Shown here: piece by piece, positions 1-14,500 of the stretch
Layout of the letters: each line of letters begins with the position of its first letter
Numbering within the stretch: position 1 is the first letter of the stretch
Assembly (NCBI RefSeq): GCF_026151205.1
Contig: NC_087076.1
Coordinates: 13,749,675 to 13,813,674, forward strand
Length of the DNA stretch: 64,000 nt
Reading direction: 5' to 3'
DNA from: Bolinopsis microptera
Taxonomy: Eukaryota > Ctenophora > Tentaculata > Lobata > Bolinopsidae
Notes under the pieces: generated by a model
Seen by the model: only the letters and a program-made list of their open reading frames with translations
What the model was told of the DNA's origin: nothing
The model's database searches: none
Made by a program: the position numbers and the translations under genes

Positions 1-689
1 ATAACGTTAGAGATATATCTACTGCATATGTTATAAATTAAATTGCTGTTTAAACGCTCGAAACTGTAACTCACATTCCAAAACCACACTATAAATTCAT
101 GTCCTTGTCTGCCCCATACCTTAAAGTAATACATGCAAGTTCCTACAATGTTCATCAATGTTTTAACGCAGGACTGCAATAACTCCAGGAATATTAGCTC
201 GAAAAGTCTTGTGCAATGTACAATTACTATTTTAATATGTTCTATTGCGTGTAATGTACTTTTACAAATAGTTCTTCTTATCTCTATGTAGTTGTACGAC
301 TGATAGTGGCCATTACAGCAATTATCATTTAAAGTTTCCAAACCATTTCTAGAGTGGTAATTCGGTGTCTGTTCGATGTTTGTTGAGTTTATGTTCTGTT
401 TTGTGTTGCAGTTCCAATCTATTCCTCCATCTGAGATGTTGCTGCCAGGATCGTACGTTAGACTAAGTGCAGGAGCGGTAGCAGTCGGGACTGTGCCAGG
501 ACCATAAGTTAGACCATAAGTTAGACCAAGGGGTAGATCAGGAGCAATCGGGACTGTGCCCTGGCTGGCCAGCATGGCCGCCAGGGCGATTGTTGATAAT
601 ATTGTGGCTGACGTGGCTTTTTCGAATCAACGCGCATTAAAATCAAACCAAATCAACGTGTACAAATGTATATCAAGGATTCTCACCCT
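1..689. other. No gene recognised
   Basis: AT-rich sequence with no open frame I can support. The short frame at 556-753 has no recognisable domain and overlaps a LINE fragment on the other strand. Positions 481-570 contain short imperfect direct repeats. Confidence 0.4.
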
Positions 690-806
690 GTTACTACGAA
701 TATGTTTGTGTCATCTGCAAATAGTATACTCTTGCCCAGATCAGTTGTTATAAATAAGTCGTTAACATATATTATAAATAGCAGGGGTCCGAGACAAGAG
801 CCTTGG
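690..806 (-). pseudogene. LINE reverse transcriptase fragment
   Basis: Read on the minus strand, this segment encodes the core of a non-LTR reverse transcriptase: a QGSCLGPLLF block followed about 25 residues later by the catalytic FADDTN motif, with hydrophobic residues spaced as in the RT palm. Flanking sequence in the same frame soon hits stops, so only about 40 codons survive. It is a dead scrap of a CR1/Jockey-like LINE; the FADDTN ending resembles the LINE at 16482-19864 more than the one at 10919-15150. Confidence 0.75.
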
Positions 807-1420
807 ATTTAATAATAATAATGCTATTATTCCCGGTCCACCCAGCCGAATGCTCGAGAAATCGTGTGTGAGGGTTAAATGGGGAGCTGTGCAATATAGT
901 ACAGCGAAAAAGCAAAAACTCAATGGATGGTTACCGTAATGGGTGCCACATGCCTAGCATGAAATATTTACCTACTTACTTGCACTTGTGTAGGTCTGTA
1001 GAAGCATTAGAATCAGGCGTTGCCTGCCACAGGCTATCCCGAATTTAGAAGCTTGCTTTCATCATGCTATTATTTGATTAGTGGTAACATGAAATAGCAG
1101 AGCTCATAGCATACCCAAAAGGCCAGGTATCTGCAATAGAAGTTCTAAAACCTGTGGTTATTACTCAGATTTTTGCAATTTTAATTTATTATTATAATTA
1201 TATTTTTGAGGGTGTCTAACCTTATAGTTAGACAATTGCCATTTCCGAATTTAACTGTGTATATTGTTTAAATGAATTATAAAACCTGTGGCATAAAATT
1301 GAATCTTTGACGGCTGAACTCATGAATGAGTAGGACATGCACTGTTAAATACAGTCAAGTATTGCACACTAACTATTGGGCCCATGCCCCATAATTTATA
1401 AATTAATATATTCCAAAGAA
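807..1420. other. No gene recognised; upstream flank of the RNF113A gene
   Basis: No supported frame or RNA gene. The part next to 1421 presumably holds the 5' UTR and promoter of the RNF113A-like gene, but I see no clear core-promoter signal. Confidence 0.3.
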
Positions 1421-3120
<1,700 letters not shown>

Positions 3121-3796
3121 AGACGATGTTGTATTAATAGTCAAAACAGAAAAGATGAGACACAAAATTTAAGTCTTAAATCAGAGTGCAATCTAAGTTG
3201 TGTTAAAGCTGCATTATGGAATTATCATCAGCCTATAGGAAAGGCAAAATAATGTCATTATATGACATAATACTCTTTGATTACCAGAGCTTTTTAATCT
3301 TGGTAGGTATCATCTATTTGACATCCTATTTCTAGATGACGCTTCCAATGTACAAAAACAGAACTTTTTGCTTTCTTGAAAAGCAACTCATTAGAGGCAC
3401 CATTTTGTTGATCTTAATTATTAATTATCCATTCATTATGTACAATTTAATAATTGAATCGAAATTAGAATTAGAATTAGAATTAGAATCAAATTTACAC
3501 AGCAATACAATAAGAATAAAAAATAATTTAAGAAGCTTCAATCTGCTGTGCAGGACATTCAAGTCAGTCGAAAACTGTTAGCAGAACACCCTTCTAGGGA
3601 CATAAGGATATAGTTTGTAAAACATAATGAGTAATAAATTAATGAGTGATAAAATAAGATATGAAGAAATTTTATTTACATTATCTTACATAATATTATA
3701 GTAAAAAGCTGATTACCATTTCATACTATTTCATTAGATATCTGAAACGCTTACGTGATACTGTTAAAACTATGATTTAGAGCGCATCATCAATCA
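3121..3796. other. Intergenic; RNF113A 3' flank
   Basis: AT-rich, with a short GAATTA-type repeat near 3465-3490. The frame at 3336-3581 is low-complexity and I do not consider it a gene. Confidence 0.4.
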
Positions 3797-4618
3797 ATGT
3801 CCCGACATAGAAGAGAACTACAAAATGTGGCAACACAAGTATCAAGTAGTCTTGTGGCCCGTCAGAGAAATGGTATTTCGGAGGACAGTGCAATGATGAG
3901 AAGTGAACTTATTGACTGTACAATACGATGTTGCAGAAATTTTATTCTGCGAAAAAATGGACTAAACGTCAAGCAAAACCAAATTTGTATTACCGATGAT
4001 CATAGAAAGCGTGTAAAAATGGTTTATTTAAACTACCTTCTATCAATGCTTGACTTTGGCAGAAAGCGATCCATTAATACAAAGTTGACAAACATAAGAT
4101 TGATGACAGATCCCCCTTCTGCTAAACTGTACTCAGATGTTTATTCTGCAATATCCCTTCAAAGAGGGAAGCCCAAGTTCGAATTGGTAATTGAGGTTAT
4201 TGAAAGATGTCTTGCATATGTAACAGGCAAGCAAACTGCAAATATGGATAAAGATAGAGATGATATTCACCCTAATAAGATCATCCCTGATCAACCAATT
4301 AACGATTTCAAACGACTGTATGTAACAAACAAACAAACTACAGATATGGATAAAGATGATATTCGATCTGATAATATAATGCCTTATCTACTAAAACATT
4401 GTCAAAAAAATTATCTGATGGATCTTAGTAACAGTATTTCCCGGGCTTTAATGAAGAAGAGGTCTAAAACAGAAAAGGTGACTCCTTTCTATGGAATTTT
4501 ATGGAACGATGAAATTTCTTTGTGTTTTCAGCGACTCCTTCAACCTCTCTACTGTGGAATACCTGGTATTTACTCCACCATACACCAATTAAATGTTAGT
4601 GATCAATTATTTATCTGA
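3797..4618 (+). CDS. Unknown single-exon protein, paralogue-like to the N-terminal half of the 21351 gene
   Basis: An uninterrupted 273-codon frame starting with ATG. I recognise no named domain. It is basic and predicted mostly helical, with no signal peptide or membrane segment. Two stretches are a diverged internal duplication of about 35 residues: YVTGKQTANMDKDRDDIHPN near residue 140 and YVTNKQTTDMDKDDI near residue 175, each followed by an isoleucine-proline step. The C-terminal motif ILWNDEISLCFQRL matches RLWNQEISLSFKAL in the protein encoded at 21351-25888, and weaker matches precede it (FILR with FIIR; FELVIEVIERCL with FDIALKLMNDVL; MDLSNSIS with KDLATKIS, in the same order). I infer a shared, uncharacterised family. 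It could be a functional short paralogue or a retained fragment; no C-terminal RNA-binding-like domain follows. Confidence 0.5.
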   Translation: MSRHRRELQNVATQVSSSLVARQRNGISEDSAMMRSELIDCTIRCCRNFILRKNGLNVKQNQICITDDHRKRVKMVYLNYLLSMLDFGRKRSINTKLTNIRLMTDPPSAKLYSDVYSAISLQRGKPKFELVIEVIERCLAYVTGKQTANMDKDRDDIHPNKIIPDQPINDFKRLYVTNKQTTDMDKDDIRSDNIMPYLLKHCQKNYLMDLSNSISRALMKKRSKTEKVTPFYGILWNDEISLCFQRLLQPLYCGIPGIYSTIHQLNVSDQLFI

Positions 4619-5441
4619 CCACTATTTATTCAAAACTTAACTTTGTATATATATATATATATTATATATATATTATAATTTGAGATAGCTATGGGGTGAT
4701 AAAGTATTGAGATTTGAAATTGATGTCACATTTAGGTCACGTAGGTCACAGGGTACTTATCTCAGAAACTATAAAGGACAGAGCTCACATTTTTCACCTT
4801 AAATGGTTTTGTGTGATCTGAACAATAAGCATGTTTTACGATTCTGATAGGAAAATTTCCAACACAGAGCTGTTAATACACCAAAAGCAAGGCCAAATTT
4901 CCACGTAGGTCACTCAAGAAATGTACATTACACTTTAACAATCAATACAATAGAAGAGAACAATCTGGAAAATTTTGCTTTGGTGAAAAATGGTGAAATG
5001 CTTTGGTGAAAAATGGGGAAATTTTACAATTTGGGAACCCGAATCACCATAAACATCATTCACCATTTTGCACTATTTTAAGATGGATTATGATTTATAT
5101 TTCTCACAAGGATTGAAGATCTATATATATAATCATGATTTCACGATAGAATAACATCCTGAAAATGCTTAGAAGTTGTTATCTTAGTTGACACTAACCA
5201 TTTTGAAACTTTTTCATATTCTATTAATTAAATATAGATTTCGATTGAACTACATATTATATATTAAGAGTCTTATTTAGTTCTTCCTCAATAGATGGAC
5301 CATTTAAAACTGTATCTACGTGAATTGATGTACCTATGTTGAAGATTTGATCCATGAGTATCAAGACGCTTTTAAAAGAAAAGCAGAGATACCAAAGAAG
5401 AAAATTAGGCCAAAACGTGACGAATCTAATCAAGTTAAGTG
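4619..5441. other. Intergenic, AT-rich with a TA microsatellite
   Basis: A (TA)n-rich run lies at about 4646-4675. The rest is AT-rich without a supported frame. The last 8 bases (5434-5441) are the left target-site duplication of the next element. Confidence 0.5.
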
Positions 5442-5502
5442 GGGGGGGGGGGGGGATGCAACGACCATTAATGTCAGTAGATCGAATTTTGTCAAAACTG
5501 AC

Positions 5503-5602
5503 ATTGTCATTAATGGTCATTAATGGTCATTAATGGTCATTAATGGTCATTAATGGTCATTAATGGTCATTAATGGTCATTAATGGTCATTAATGGTCAT
5601 TA
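5503..5602. repeat. 10-bp minisatellite (CATTAATGGT)n
   Basis: About ten nearly perfect copies of CATTAATGGT at the left end of the 5442-7025 element. The same unit recurs about four times at 6970-7012 at the right end, so the array belongs to the transposon and varies in length between its ends. Confidence 0.9.
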
Positions 5603-5991
5603 AATAATTGAAATTCTGAACTATCTTGGAAGCAACATGTCCAAGAAATTTACAATTATGATCACTTTGTATCACTTCTATAAAGTTTCTCACAGCCCCC
5701 TACATCGATTGCCAGAGTCTCGTTTGAGAAAACGAATTAATATTCGCCTAATAGAGGCTCGGACCTCGGTTTCGGAATGAGTGCCAATCACCATTCTGTT
5801 ATACGTTGGTAACTTGTCTTGTCTGTTTGCTTGTTTGCATTTGACTTAGTATAAATGCTTGTTTGCAGTTGACTTAGTATACATGCTTGTTTGCAGTTTG
5901 CGTGGATTTGAATTGTATTGATTTCCTTTATTTGTGTTGATTGCTTTTGATAATTTGGATTTTCAATACCTCCTCACAGTACCTTCTATGC

Positions 5992-6398
5992 CATCGTAAG
6001 ACGATATTTGGAAATAAAAGTCGGAGATCGAAATTTTTTGGTACCGGCTGTTTCGAGGGGTCTGTGCCATACCAACCGGGCTGCAAAAATTCTTCTAAGC
6101 CCTGTCAACGTCGAACAATTCGAAAGGGCGACTCATTTAGTGCTACCTTTGTTCCAAAAAATGCTAAACGTCCCCTTCGTTGCCTCGGTACCATCTTATC
6201 AATGAGTGTCTCTGCTTCAAAAAAGGGCAACTGCAGATCTAGACGAATTCCTGCCGCATCAATTTGTCCCTATCATGATGACAGTGCTCGATTTTGGGTC
6301 AAAACTTTAAACTGCCAAAGGCAGAGTATTGAACTGTAAACGAATTGTTCTATCTAATCCTAGGAAAAGATCAGCTGTTTTGTTGTCCGATTCAGACT
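5992..6398 (+). pseudogene. Decayed reading frame inside the 5442-7025 element
   Basis: A frame through VGDRNFLVPAVSRGL and later LSNPRKRSAVLLSDSD reads as plausible protein but is broken by two in-frame stops, near 6205 and 6312, and ends at a stop near 6398. An acceptor-like CTCACAG precedes it at about 5974-5980. I do not recognise the product. It may be cargo or a remnant of the element's own gene. The overlapping frame at 5941-6339 looks less protein-like. Confidence 0.25.
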
Positions 6399-7887
6399 GA
6401 TGACGATGTATTTAATGAAGTGCTAAAGTTGAATAAATTCATCTACTGTGTAATTACTATATAATCGACTAGCATAATGATTTGGCTAAAATATAAATCT
6501 TGATATGATATAAGAACGGGAACGAAGTATTTAATTTTAATACCCGTGTTATTATTATTTTATTATTGATTGTTATTTTACTATTGATACGATCTGATAC
6601 TCCTAAATTTCCCTTTGAATTATTATTATTGATAACTATAAGTCACCAACTGTTATCTGGTTTAAATCCCGTGGCCGCAAAATTTGTTCTTCATTACATT
6701 CGAACTTAATAAATGTAATTCCTAACTCACTCTGGAATCCACTCAAGTGATAATATTCTGGAAGGTCTGCCTAACCACGGAAAAATCTATTCTAAGTTTT
6801 CTCTTTCGAATCTCTAATTGTAAATGTAAAATAATAACATATACTTGTAGTTAGTTAACTTAAGGTAGGGTCTAAGTGATGCAGGCGTCCGTCCTTTTCG
6901 CTCTAAGAAGTGCCGGAAAAAACATGACCATTAATGTCAGTAGATGAAATTTTGACAAAACTGACATTGTCATTAATGGTCATTAATGGTCATTAATGGT
7001 CATTAATGGTCGTTGCATACCCCCCGTTAAGTGTGATATGAATGAGTGATGCAGATGAAGTCATAAAAGGAAGAATTACCTCAATCAGCAACTAAGTGTG
7101 CACACTGAATTGTGGCCCACCCTGTAGAAATGGCAGTTGAGATCAGTGATAAATAAGGGCCTTACGGTATTTCTACTCGAAACTCTAGGAACTCTGAACA
7201 TATTTCACTAAATGTATTTCTGACTGTAGAATCGATTAAATGATGTTAATGTGTATTTTGATTGGCTGAACTTACTGAGAATTTCTTAAAAAAACCGTCA
7301 ATTATAAATCGTTGCACTACATTGGCTACTCTAGAACTCAGGATCAAACTGCACTGCTTTAATTTCGTCATGCTACATAAAATTGAGATATAATGCCTAC
7401 GGGTAAACCGCCCCTAAAATGTCACCCACCCCTAAAACGCCACTCTTGATTGATTGGATCCCATCTTCTTAGAAAGTATCTTACCTAATCATTTGTAACT
7501 CCTAAACATAAAAAAATATCATTCAGACCCTGCCACATCCTGAAATTGAATCTAAATGATGCCATAAGGGCATTTTTTTCACTTTGTACGAATTTTTTAC
7601 TTTTGAAAAAAAAACGCACAATTTTATAACTCTGGAATTCATTAATATTAACTCGGTTTTGGTCTAGGATAGTGATATTTACATATTTTAGCAACTTTGT
7701 ACATATGACTGGAGATATGGAAAGTTATACATTACTCAATATTACTACCCTCCCCTAAAATGTCACCTGGCCGCCCCCTAAAATGTCATTTTATCAGATT
7801 CTGGCTTTGAGACTACAAGCACCATAAAATGGAGGTACCAGCCTATTAAACATCATATTTAGCATCTAATGGTAATATTGGAAAGCT

Positions 7888-10800
7888 TTGGCAGCTCAAG
7901 GAATTAGTTTTATTTTATTAATTGCATGGATGATGGACCGTATGGGTAACGCCAGCGGCGGAGAGACGACAACATCGCCCTCCGTAATGTTTACCTCAGC
8001 TGCAGGACGATCCCTGTTTGCTACACTCCTCATCAGCTTCGCCACCTTTAACATACGTGGCCTCGGTTCTTGTGATGATCCAGACGACATCCACAGCAAA
8101 CGGGAGCAACTGGGTACCGATTGTCTACGGTACGGCATAGATATCTGCGCTATTCAGGAGACTAAGGTTGTAAAACCGGATTCTTGCAGTCTTAGCAACG
8201 GATACAAACTATTATTGTTTGAGCAGAAAAATGGCCGGCACTATGGACTCGGTTTTGTTATCAGTCCCCGATTTATTGACTATGTGGTATGCTGGAACAG
8301 TATCAGTGATCGAGTAAGCTTTTTGGACCTAGAACTCCCTACAAAATCTGGAAAATTTATCAAATGTAGGGTGGTCAATGTATATGGGCCACACAAGAAA
8401 CTTGCAAAAAATGATCAACAACTGTTGATTAATTTTTACGGCCAAGTTAGGGACGCTCTAAACGTCCCTGCTAATGTTGAGATATTTGTTAGACTTGTTA
8501 TCAGAATTTGACCTCTTTGCCTCCAACACTGGTTTTTATCATCCTGCTCGACATACGACCACCTACACTGGCTGGAGGAAGGACTGGAGTGCCGGGCGAA
8601 ATAGTAAAAAGACGATCCCGGTCTATTCTCAGATCGATTTCATCCTGTGTCGAAGTAGGTCGAAGCCAATGCTACAAGATTCTAGATCTTATGCAGGCAC
8701 CTTGACATACTCTGATCACAGATTTGTTGTCACTAGAGTAGACTTTAAGGACATCTGTCTTTGCTATAAACGCCACTCCAAGTCATCCTTAAAGTTCAAC
8801 ACCTCTGAACTCACCTCGAACCCCACCATTCAGGTGAAATATCGTCAATCCTTAGATGATAACTTAAGTAACACTGTTTCTGCTCTGGATCCAAATTCAG
8901 ACTTGAATGGCTTACTTGAGTCCATAAAGGATGCTGCAAAATCGTCAATTGGTGTCATCAGACCCAGGAAACGTAATCGCAGCGACGATGATGACGTGAA
9001 AAACTTATCTAGCCAGCGTTACTTGTTGAGACAGTAGCTTAATGATAACCAGTCTTTAGACAGAACCTCACTTAGATCATCTATTAACTGCCTCACCAAT
9101 CAGATCAAGCAGAGACTTTCTAACATACGATCAGCTGCTGCTGATGCTATCTGTAATACCATCAGTTCAACAACAGATAGTAAGAAAATGTTTGAAGCTG
9201 TTCGAACCCTGAACTTACCTAAAAGTAAAGCCCCTTCTAGTATTGGTGTTCATGATGAGCAAGGGTGCAATATTGCAACAGACACTGGTAAAGCTGCCGT
9301 AGTTGCTAAGTACCTTGAGCAACAACTTACTCGTGATGAAGCACCTTTAGAACCTTTTGTAGGACCTCCTCGCCCACTAGTTAAGCCATTCACTAGTGAA
9401 GAAATCGGATCAGCTGCTAGAAGTCTCAAAAATGGTCGAGCTAACGGCCCAGATGGGATTCCTAATGAGCTTCTCAAGTATTCTACTGGATCAGTACACA
9501 GACGTTTTGCAGACATTATCAATAGAAGCTTCGAGACCAATTCCTACCTTGACCCCATTGGACAGGCAAACATTACCCCCTTACAGAAGCCAAATAAGCC
9601 CATTGGTCCAGTGAAGAATCTACGACCCCTCACTCTCTCAAATGCTGTTAGAAAGATTCTTTAAATGGCAACCTTGAAGAGAATTGAGAATAAAGTCAAT
9701 GCCTTCACTGGTCCATGGCAATGTGCTTACAAGCAGGGTAGATCATGTGCTGACATTGTATGGTGCCAGCGTGTGATGTTATCAGTTGTCCAGAGGAAGA
9801 GGTGGGAATACCATCGTATGGGGATCGACATGTCTAGTGCCTTTGACACTATACGACGATCTACCATCCTCGATCTTCTTGTTGAGTGTGGCTGTAATGA
9901 TGACGAAGTCCGTTTGGTAAGACTTTTGCTTTCCAACACCAAGCTCAAAGTCAACATCAACGGTACACTGTCTGCTGAATTCCAGAGTTTTGTCGGTGCA
10001 TTCCAAGGTGACTGTCTGTCTGGATGCTTGTTCACACTTGTCTTAGCGGGTGCCTTACGTGACCTCCGTAACAGGCTTGAAACTGCAACGAATAGGCCTA
10101 ACCCACCTATCACCGATATTGGTCTTCCACTTGACAGTGAGTATGCTGATGATATCGACTTCAATGATGAAGATGAAGACAATTTGAGGGAGCTGTTGCC
10201 TATTGCAACAGAAGTCCTTAAAGATTGGAATCTCTTCGTTAACGAAGACAAAACTGATTTCACTCATGTGTACTTAGCTGAAAAGGGAGCTAAAGACGAT
10301 CAGGGTAAGCCAATTGCAGGGAACGAGCTCTGGAGAAAGAGTATCACGCTTGGCTCCATGCTTTGTAGTAAGGAGGACATCTCTAGAAGGATATGTCTGG
10401 GATATGCCGCGTTTAACAAATACAAGAAAGCTTGGAACCATAAGATCCCTCTGAGCAAGAGGCTTCTGTTGTATGAGGCTCTGGTAGTATCCGTTTTAAT
10501 GTACAATTCATCTTGCTGGGCTGCCCCTAAATCAGTATTGGAAAAACTAGATATTGCTCACAGACGTCATCTGCGATCAATTTTGAATTACAAATACCCT
10601 CACATCATCTCCAACAAGAACTTGTATAAACGCTGCAATAGCGAACCATTGTCAGCTAAAGTGGCTCGTAGTCGGTGGAGGATGCTCGGACATGTACTGC
10701 GTGGGCCTACAGATGGCCCAGCCTATTCGTCGCTTGTTTTTGCTGTCAACACCTTACAGCTTCAAGGGCGGCGTGGAAGACCGCAGTCAAACCTTTTCTC

Positions 10801-10918
10801 ACTGATTCTACACGACCTTAGTGTCCGAAAGTTATCATTAAATAATTTATGTGATTTGGACTATTTAACGTTAGTTGCTCAGAATAGAGTTAAATGGAGA
10901 AGTATGCAAATTGCATGA
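7888..10918 (+). pseudogene. RTE-like LINE, endonuclease-reverse transcriptase remnant
   Basis: An apurinic-type endonuclease starts near 8038 (ATFNIRGLG, then AIQETK), followed by reverse transcriptase with a GIDMSSAFDTI block, an FQGDCLSGCLF block, the catalytic EYADDI motif near 10140, and a C-terminal GRRGRPQSN region typical of RTE-like elements. The frame is broken three times: a shift near 8480-8510, a TAG at 9035 and a TAA at 9662. At the shift, the segment that should contain the endonuclease GDFN motif is missing, so both a deletion and a frame change occurred. The copy is inactive. Its stop at 10916 lies directly against the next LINE. Confidence 0.85.
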
Positions 10919-11345
10919 CCTACACTCCGTTCCATCCCCATCTATTATTTATATTATGACAGGAACTAATAATGTGAACACAGTCTATTTTGGCTCAAAG
11001 TCACTGAAGGATGCAGCGGGTGACATTAGTAATCTCTTAAATTATCTCAAGTCAGTGTATCCGAATGCAACAATTAATGTTCTCAATATTCTTCCCAGGA
11101 GTACAAAAGGCCGCAATGATGTTGTGGCAGAGCTGAATAAGGTTATTAAGGATATGTGTAGCAAAGATTCTTGTTTTAATTACATTAGCACCCATAATTT
11201 ATTTAACTATAATAGAAGTGGATTCAGGAAAGAATTTTATTTTGCCAGACCATCTGCAAAAATATCTGATAACTGTCACCTCAATACAAGCGGTGTTATT
11301 CGACTTGCTAAATTTCTGAAGTATTGGGCCCATAAGCAAGTTTGA
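10919..11345 (+). pseudogene. C-terminal part of LINE ORF1, SGNH/GDSL-esterase-like
   Basis: About 140 codons read like the second half of the SGNH hydrolase domain found in ORF1p of many CR1 LINEs. There is a TGTNNV block, then NATINVLNILPRS, a basic linker, VVAELNKVIKDMC, and a final CHLNTSGVIRLAKFL with the conserved histidine region. The N-terminal catalytic-serine block is absent because the element is 5' truncated. The longer frame from 10875 includes RTE-derived codons and is a junction artefact. Confidence 0.65.
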
Positions 11346-11511
11346 ATTTTCAGAAAGATTGTTAACATTTATTTCATCTAGATTCTAGATAAGGGATAAT
11401 TACACATTGTTCCTCATGTTTATTGAAGTTTTAGAAAGTTTTGTTATTATCTCATACAAATTTGCCAGTTCTGCAATTTATCTTATTCTGACAAGTTTAT
11501 AGCAGCATAAA

Positions 11512-14500
11512 TTGGAAAAATTTTCATGCTCTCACAGCAGTTCTTGCATTAACCCGTGCATTAGTAAAATCACAGTTTCATACCATGCCAAAAAGCTTGC
11601 AGTGGGACATTGCAACATGCAGGGAGGACTAACAGGTATGCCAAAATGTCTTGAAATCCAAGATCTAATCTGGAAAGAGAAATTAGATGTTTTATGCCTG
11701 AATGAAACAAATCTTAAGTCGGATATTGACTCAGCCAGTCTAAACCTACCCAAGAATTTTACTTTTATCCGCAAAGACCGTCCTAACGACAATGGTCATG
11801 GGGGATGTGGCATTCTCATCAGTGAGCACATAAAGTTTAAAATGATTCAACTAAACTTAGTTTTGCAATATGACCAAATCGAGGCTATTTGGATCCATCT
11901 TACAGATTGCAATATTTTCATCTGCTGTTTCTACAGATCTGAGTTGTTTAGTCCTCTTGACAAATTTTTAGATTATATGACAGACTGCATGATGAGTATA
12001 GGAAGTAAGAATGTTATTTGGCTGGGTGATGTAAATGTAGACCAAAACAACATCAGCAGTATGAACTATAAGAAATTAGACATTACAATGAAAATGTTTG
12101 GAATGGTACAGGTAGTTCAGGATATTACCCGCATTGCTAAACTAGGAAACAGAATCACAAAGACCACAATCGATGTTGTCATAACAAACACTTACTCCAA
12201 GTTTCTTGACTGCAAAGTCCTTGATGATTGTATAGGAGATCATCAGGTCGTAAAGTTCATTGTCGATTTCAATGTGCATAAGGCCTCAAAATTCAAGAAG
12301 TTACTAATAAGAGATCACAGCAAAATGAATGTTACTGCTCTTAAAGAATTTTTGGAAACCTGTGATTATAGACCAATAATAGATTCAACTAGTCTGAATG
12401 ATGCAGTTGATGGTTTAAACGAACATATTGATCACTACTATGATCACTTCTGTCCAATTAAACAAATTAAGTGCCATAGTGATTACATCCATAAGCCATC
12501 TCCAGAATTTTTAGAAAGTAAGAAATTGAAAGGGAAACTTTACCGTAAATTTTTAACACACAACAAGAACAGACGTATACATCCAAATGGTCTTATACAC
12601 TGTAATAAATGTGACTCATTATGGATGGCATATAAACGGCAGAGAAACTATTCAACCTATTTGTCTAGAATTAATAGGAAGACTAACTTAGCAACAGAAC
12701 TGAAAGCCAAGTGTGCCATGAATGATCTAAAGGGTGTATGGAAAACGATAAAGACAGCATCAAATCTGCCTGTTAAAGCTAACAATATCAATAACAATCT
12801 TGATGCTGAAACCACCAATAAATATTTTGCTGAAATAGGTCCAAAGATCCAAGCAGAAGTGCAGCTGGAAAATGAAAATGAATTTCTATCTTATCTACAA
12901 AATGAGCAGATTGACAACGAGACCAGCTTGAATAGCTTTACTGAAATAACTGAGTCCAATATCTTAGACTATGTGGCAAGTATCCCTTGTAGCAAATCCA
13001 CTAATGATCATATACCATTGAGAGTGTTTAGACAAATTTTACCTGCATTTATTGCTCCATTAACACATCTTGTAAATTTGAGTTTATCCAGTGGCATCAT
13101 GCCAAACAGCTGCAAGGTTGCAAAAGTCACCCCAATCCATAAGGATGGTGATACTGAGAATCCTAGTAATTATCGACCAATCTCAATTTTACCGATTCTT
13201 GGAAAGTGCATCGAATTTTGTGTGAACTCCCAACTGACTCAATATCTTGATGAAAAGGGAATACTTTCAGAGCATCAATATGGTTTCCGTAAAGATCACT
13301 CTACAACTTATCTCATGTTAGATCTGTTTGATCGTATATTTACTGCTAAGAACAGTGCCAAGCATCCTGCAATTATCTTCCTGGACATCAGAAAGGCATT
13401 TGATACTGTTAACCATGATATTCTCATTCAAAAGCTGAAGCATTATGGAATAAAAGATACTGCATTGAGCTGGTTTAGGAGCTTCCTCACAGATAGATTA
13501 CAGCAAACTAGAGTTGGGAGTAGGATAAGCAGTTTACATTCATTGAACTCTGGAGTGCCTCAAGGAAGTATATTAGGACCAATTCTATTCAGTATTTTTA
13601 TCAATGACCTGCCTAATGCATGCCTATTTTCTAAACCTTATCTATTTGCTGATGACGGTGCATTATATTTTGACAATATATCTAGAGGAAACTATGGTAA
13701 CATCAAACAAGAGTTGAAATTAGTTATCAGATGGCTTCAGGCTAATAAACTATCCCTGAATAATGAAAAAACAAAACTAATGATCCTTGACTCTAAGCCT
13801 AACCTTGATGCCATCCTTGTTGAAATTTGTGATGACCTTACTTTGGTAATCTGTGAAACTAAATCCCATAAGTACCTTGGACTTATAGTTGACAGCAGAT
13901 TGACATTTAATGAACATATTGATAACATTAAGAAAAAGATATCCAAAAGAATTGGTGCTATGTATAGATCAAAAAAACTTCTCCCTCTTAAGTTCAGGAA
14001 GATGTTTGCTAATGCACTTATGTTGCCACATTTTGACTACTTAGACACCATCTGGTCAAGAACATATAAAAAACGACTAGGAGAGTTAGATATCATGTAC
14101 AAAAAGGTTGCTAAAATAGCCCTAGATGTAAACATCAGAGAGAGGTCGGTTAATGTATACAAAAATATGGGATGGCTTCCTCTCCATTTGAGACGACAGG
14201 TTCATCTTAGCTCATATATGTACCGTATAATCAATGAAACATGTCCAAAGCATTTTATCGGGAAATTCTCGTATATTTCTGGTGGATCACGTGAGGCAGA
14301 AAACTGCAATCTTTATACTCCTAAATCAAGATCTCACAAGGAGTTTAACTATCTAGGAACTAAGGCCTGGAACATATTACCAAAGTCCCTTAGAGAGTGT
14401 GACGACGTTAAGAAATTTTCTAAGTTATACAAAGAAACTCTTATGAATATGTTGCTAACTGATGAGAATTACCAAGGGGATAACTCTTACGATAAATTCA

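Larger units (their letters stand above)
5442..7025. mobile_element. 1.6-kb TIR transposon with hairpin/minisatellite ends and 8-bp target duplication
   Basis: The left end begins with a G run, then ATGCAACGACCATTAATG. The right end is its inverse, CATTAATGGTCGTTGCAT, then a C run. Immediately outside both ends is the same 8-mer GTTAAGTG (5434-5441 and 7026-7033), a perfect target-site duplication. Each end also carries, in the same orientation, a foldback (ACCATTAATGTCAGTAGAT, then its near inverse ACTGACATTGTCATTAATGG) that runs into a 10-bp tandem repeat CATTAATGGT. The left array has about 10 copies, the right about 4. An 8-bp duplication is typical of hAT-like transposition, but no transposase is recognisable, so it is non-autonomous. 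The G run is 14-15 bases on the left against 6 C on the right, consistent with slippage. Confidence 0.8.

Noticed and set aside
6650-6690. tRNA gene suggested by a B-box-like GGTTTAAATCC
   Set aside because: No A box or cloverleaf can be folded around it.
9250-10506. Minus-strand frames of up to 178 codons within the RTE-like LINE
   Set aside because: They are shadows of the plus-strand reverse transcriptase and contain no motif.
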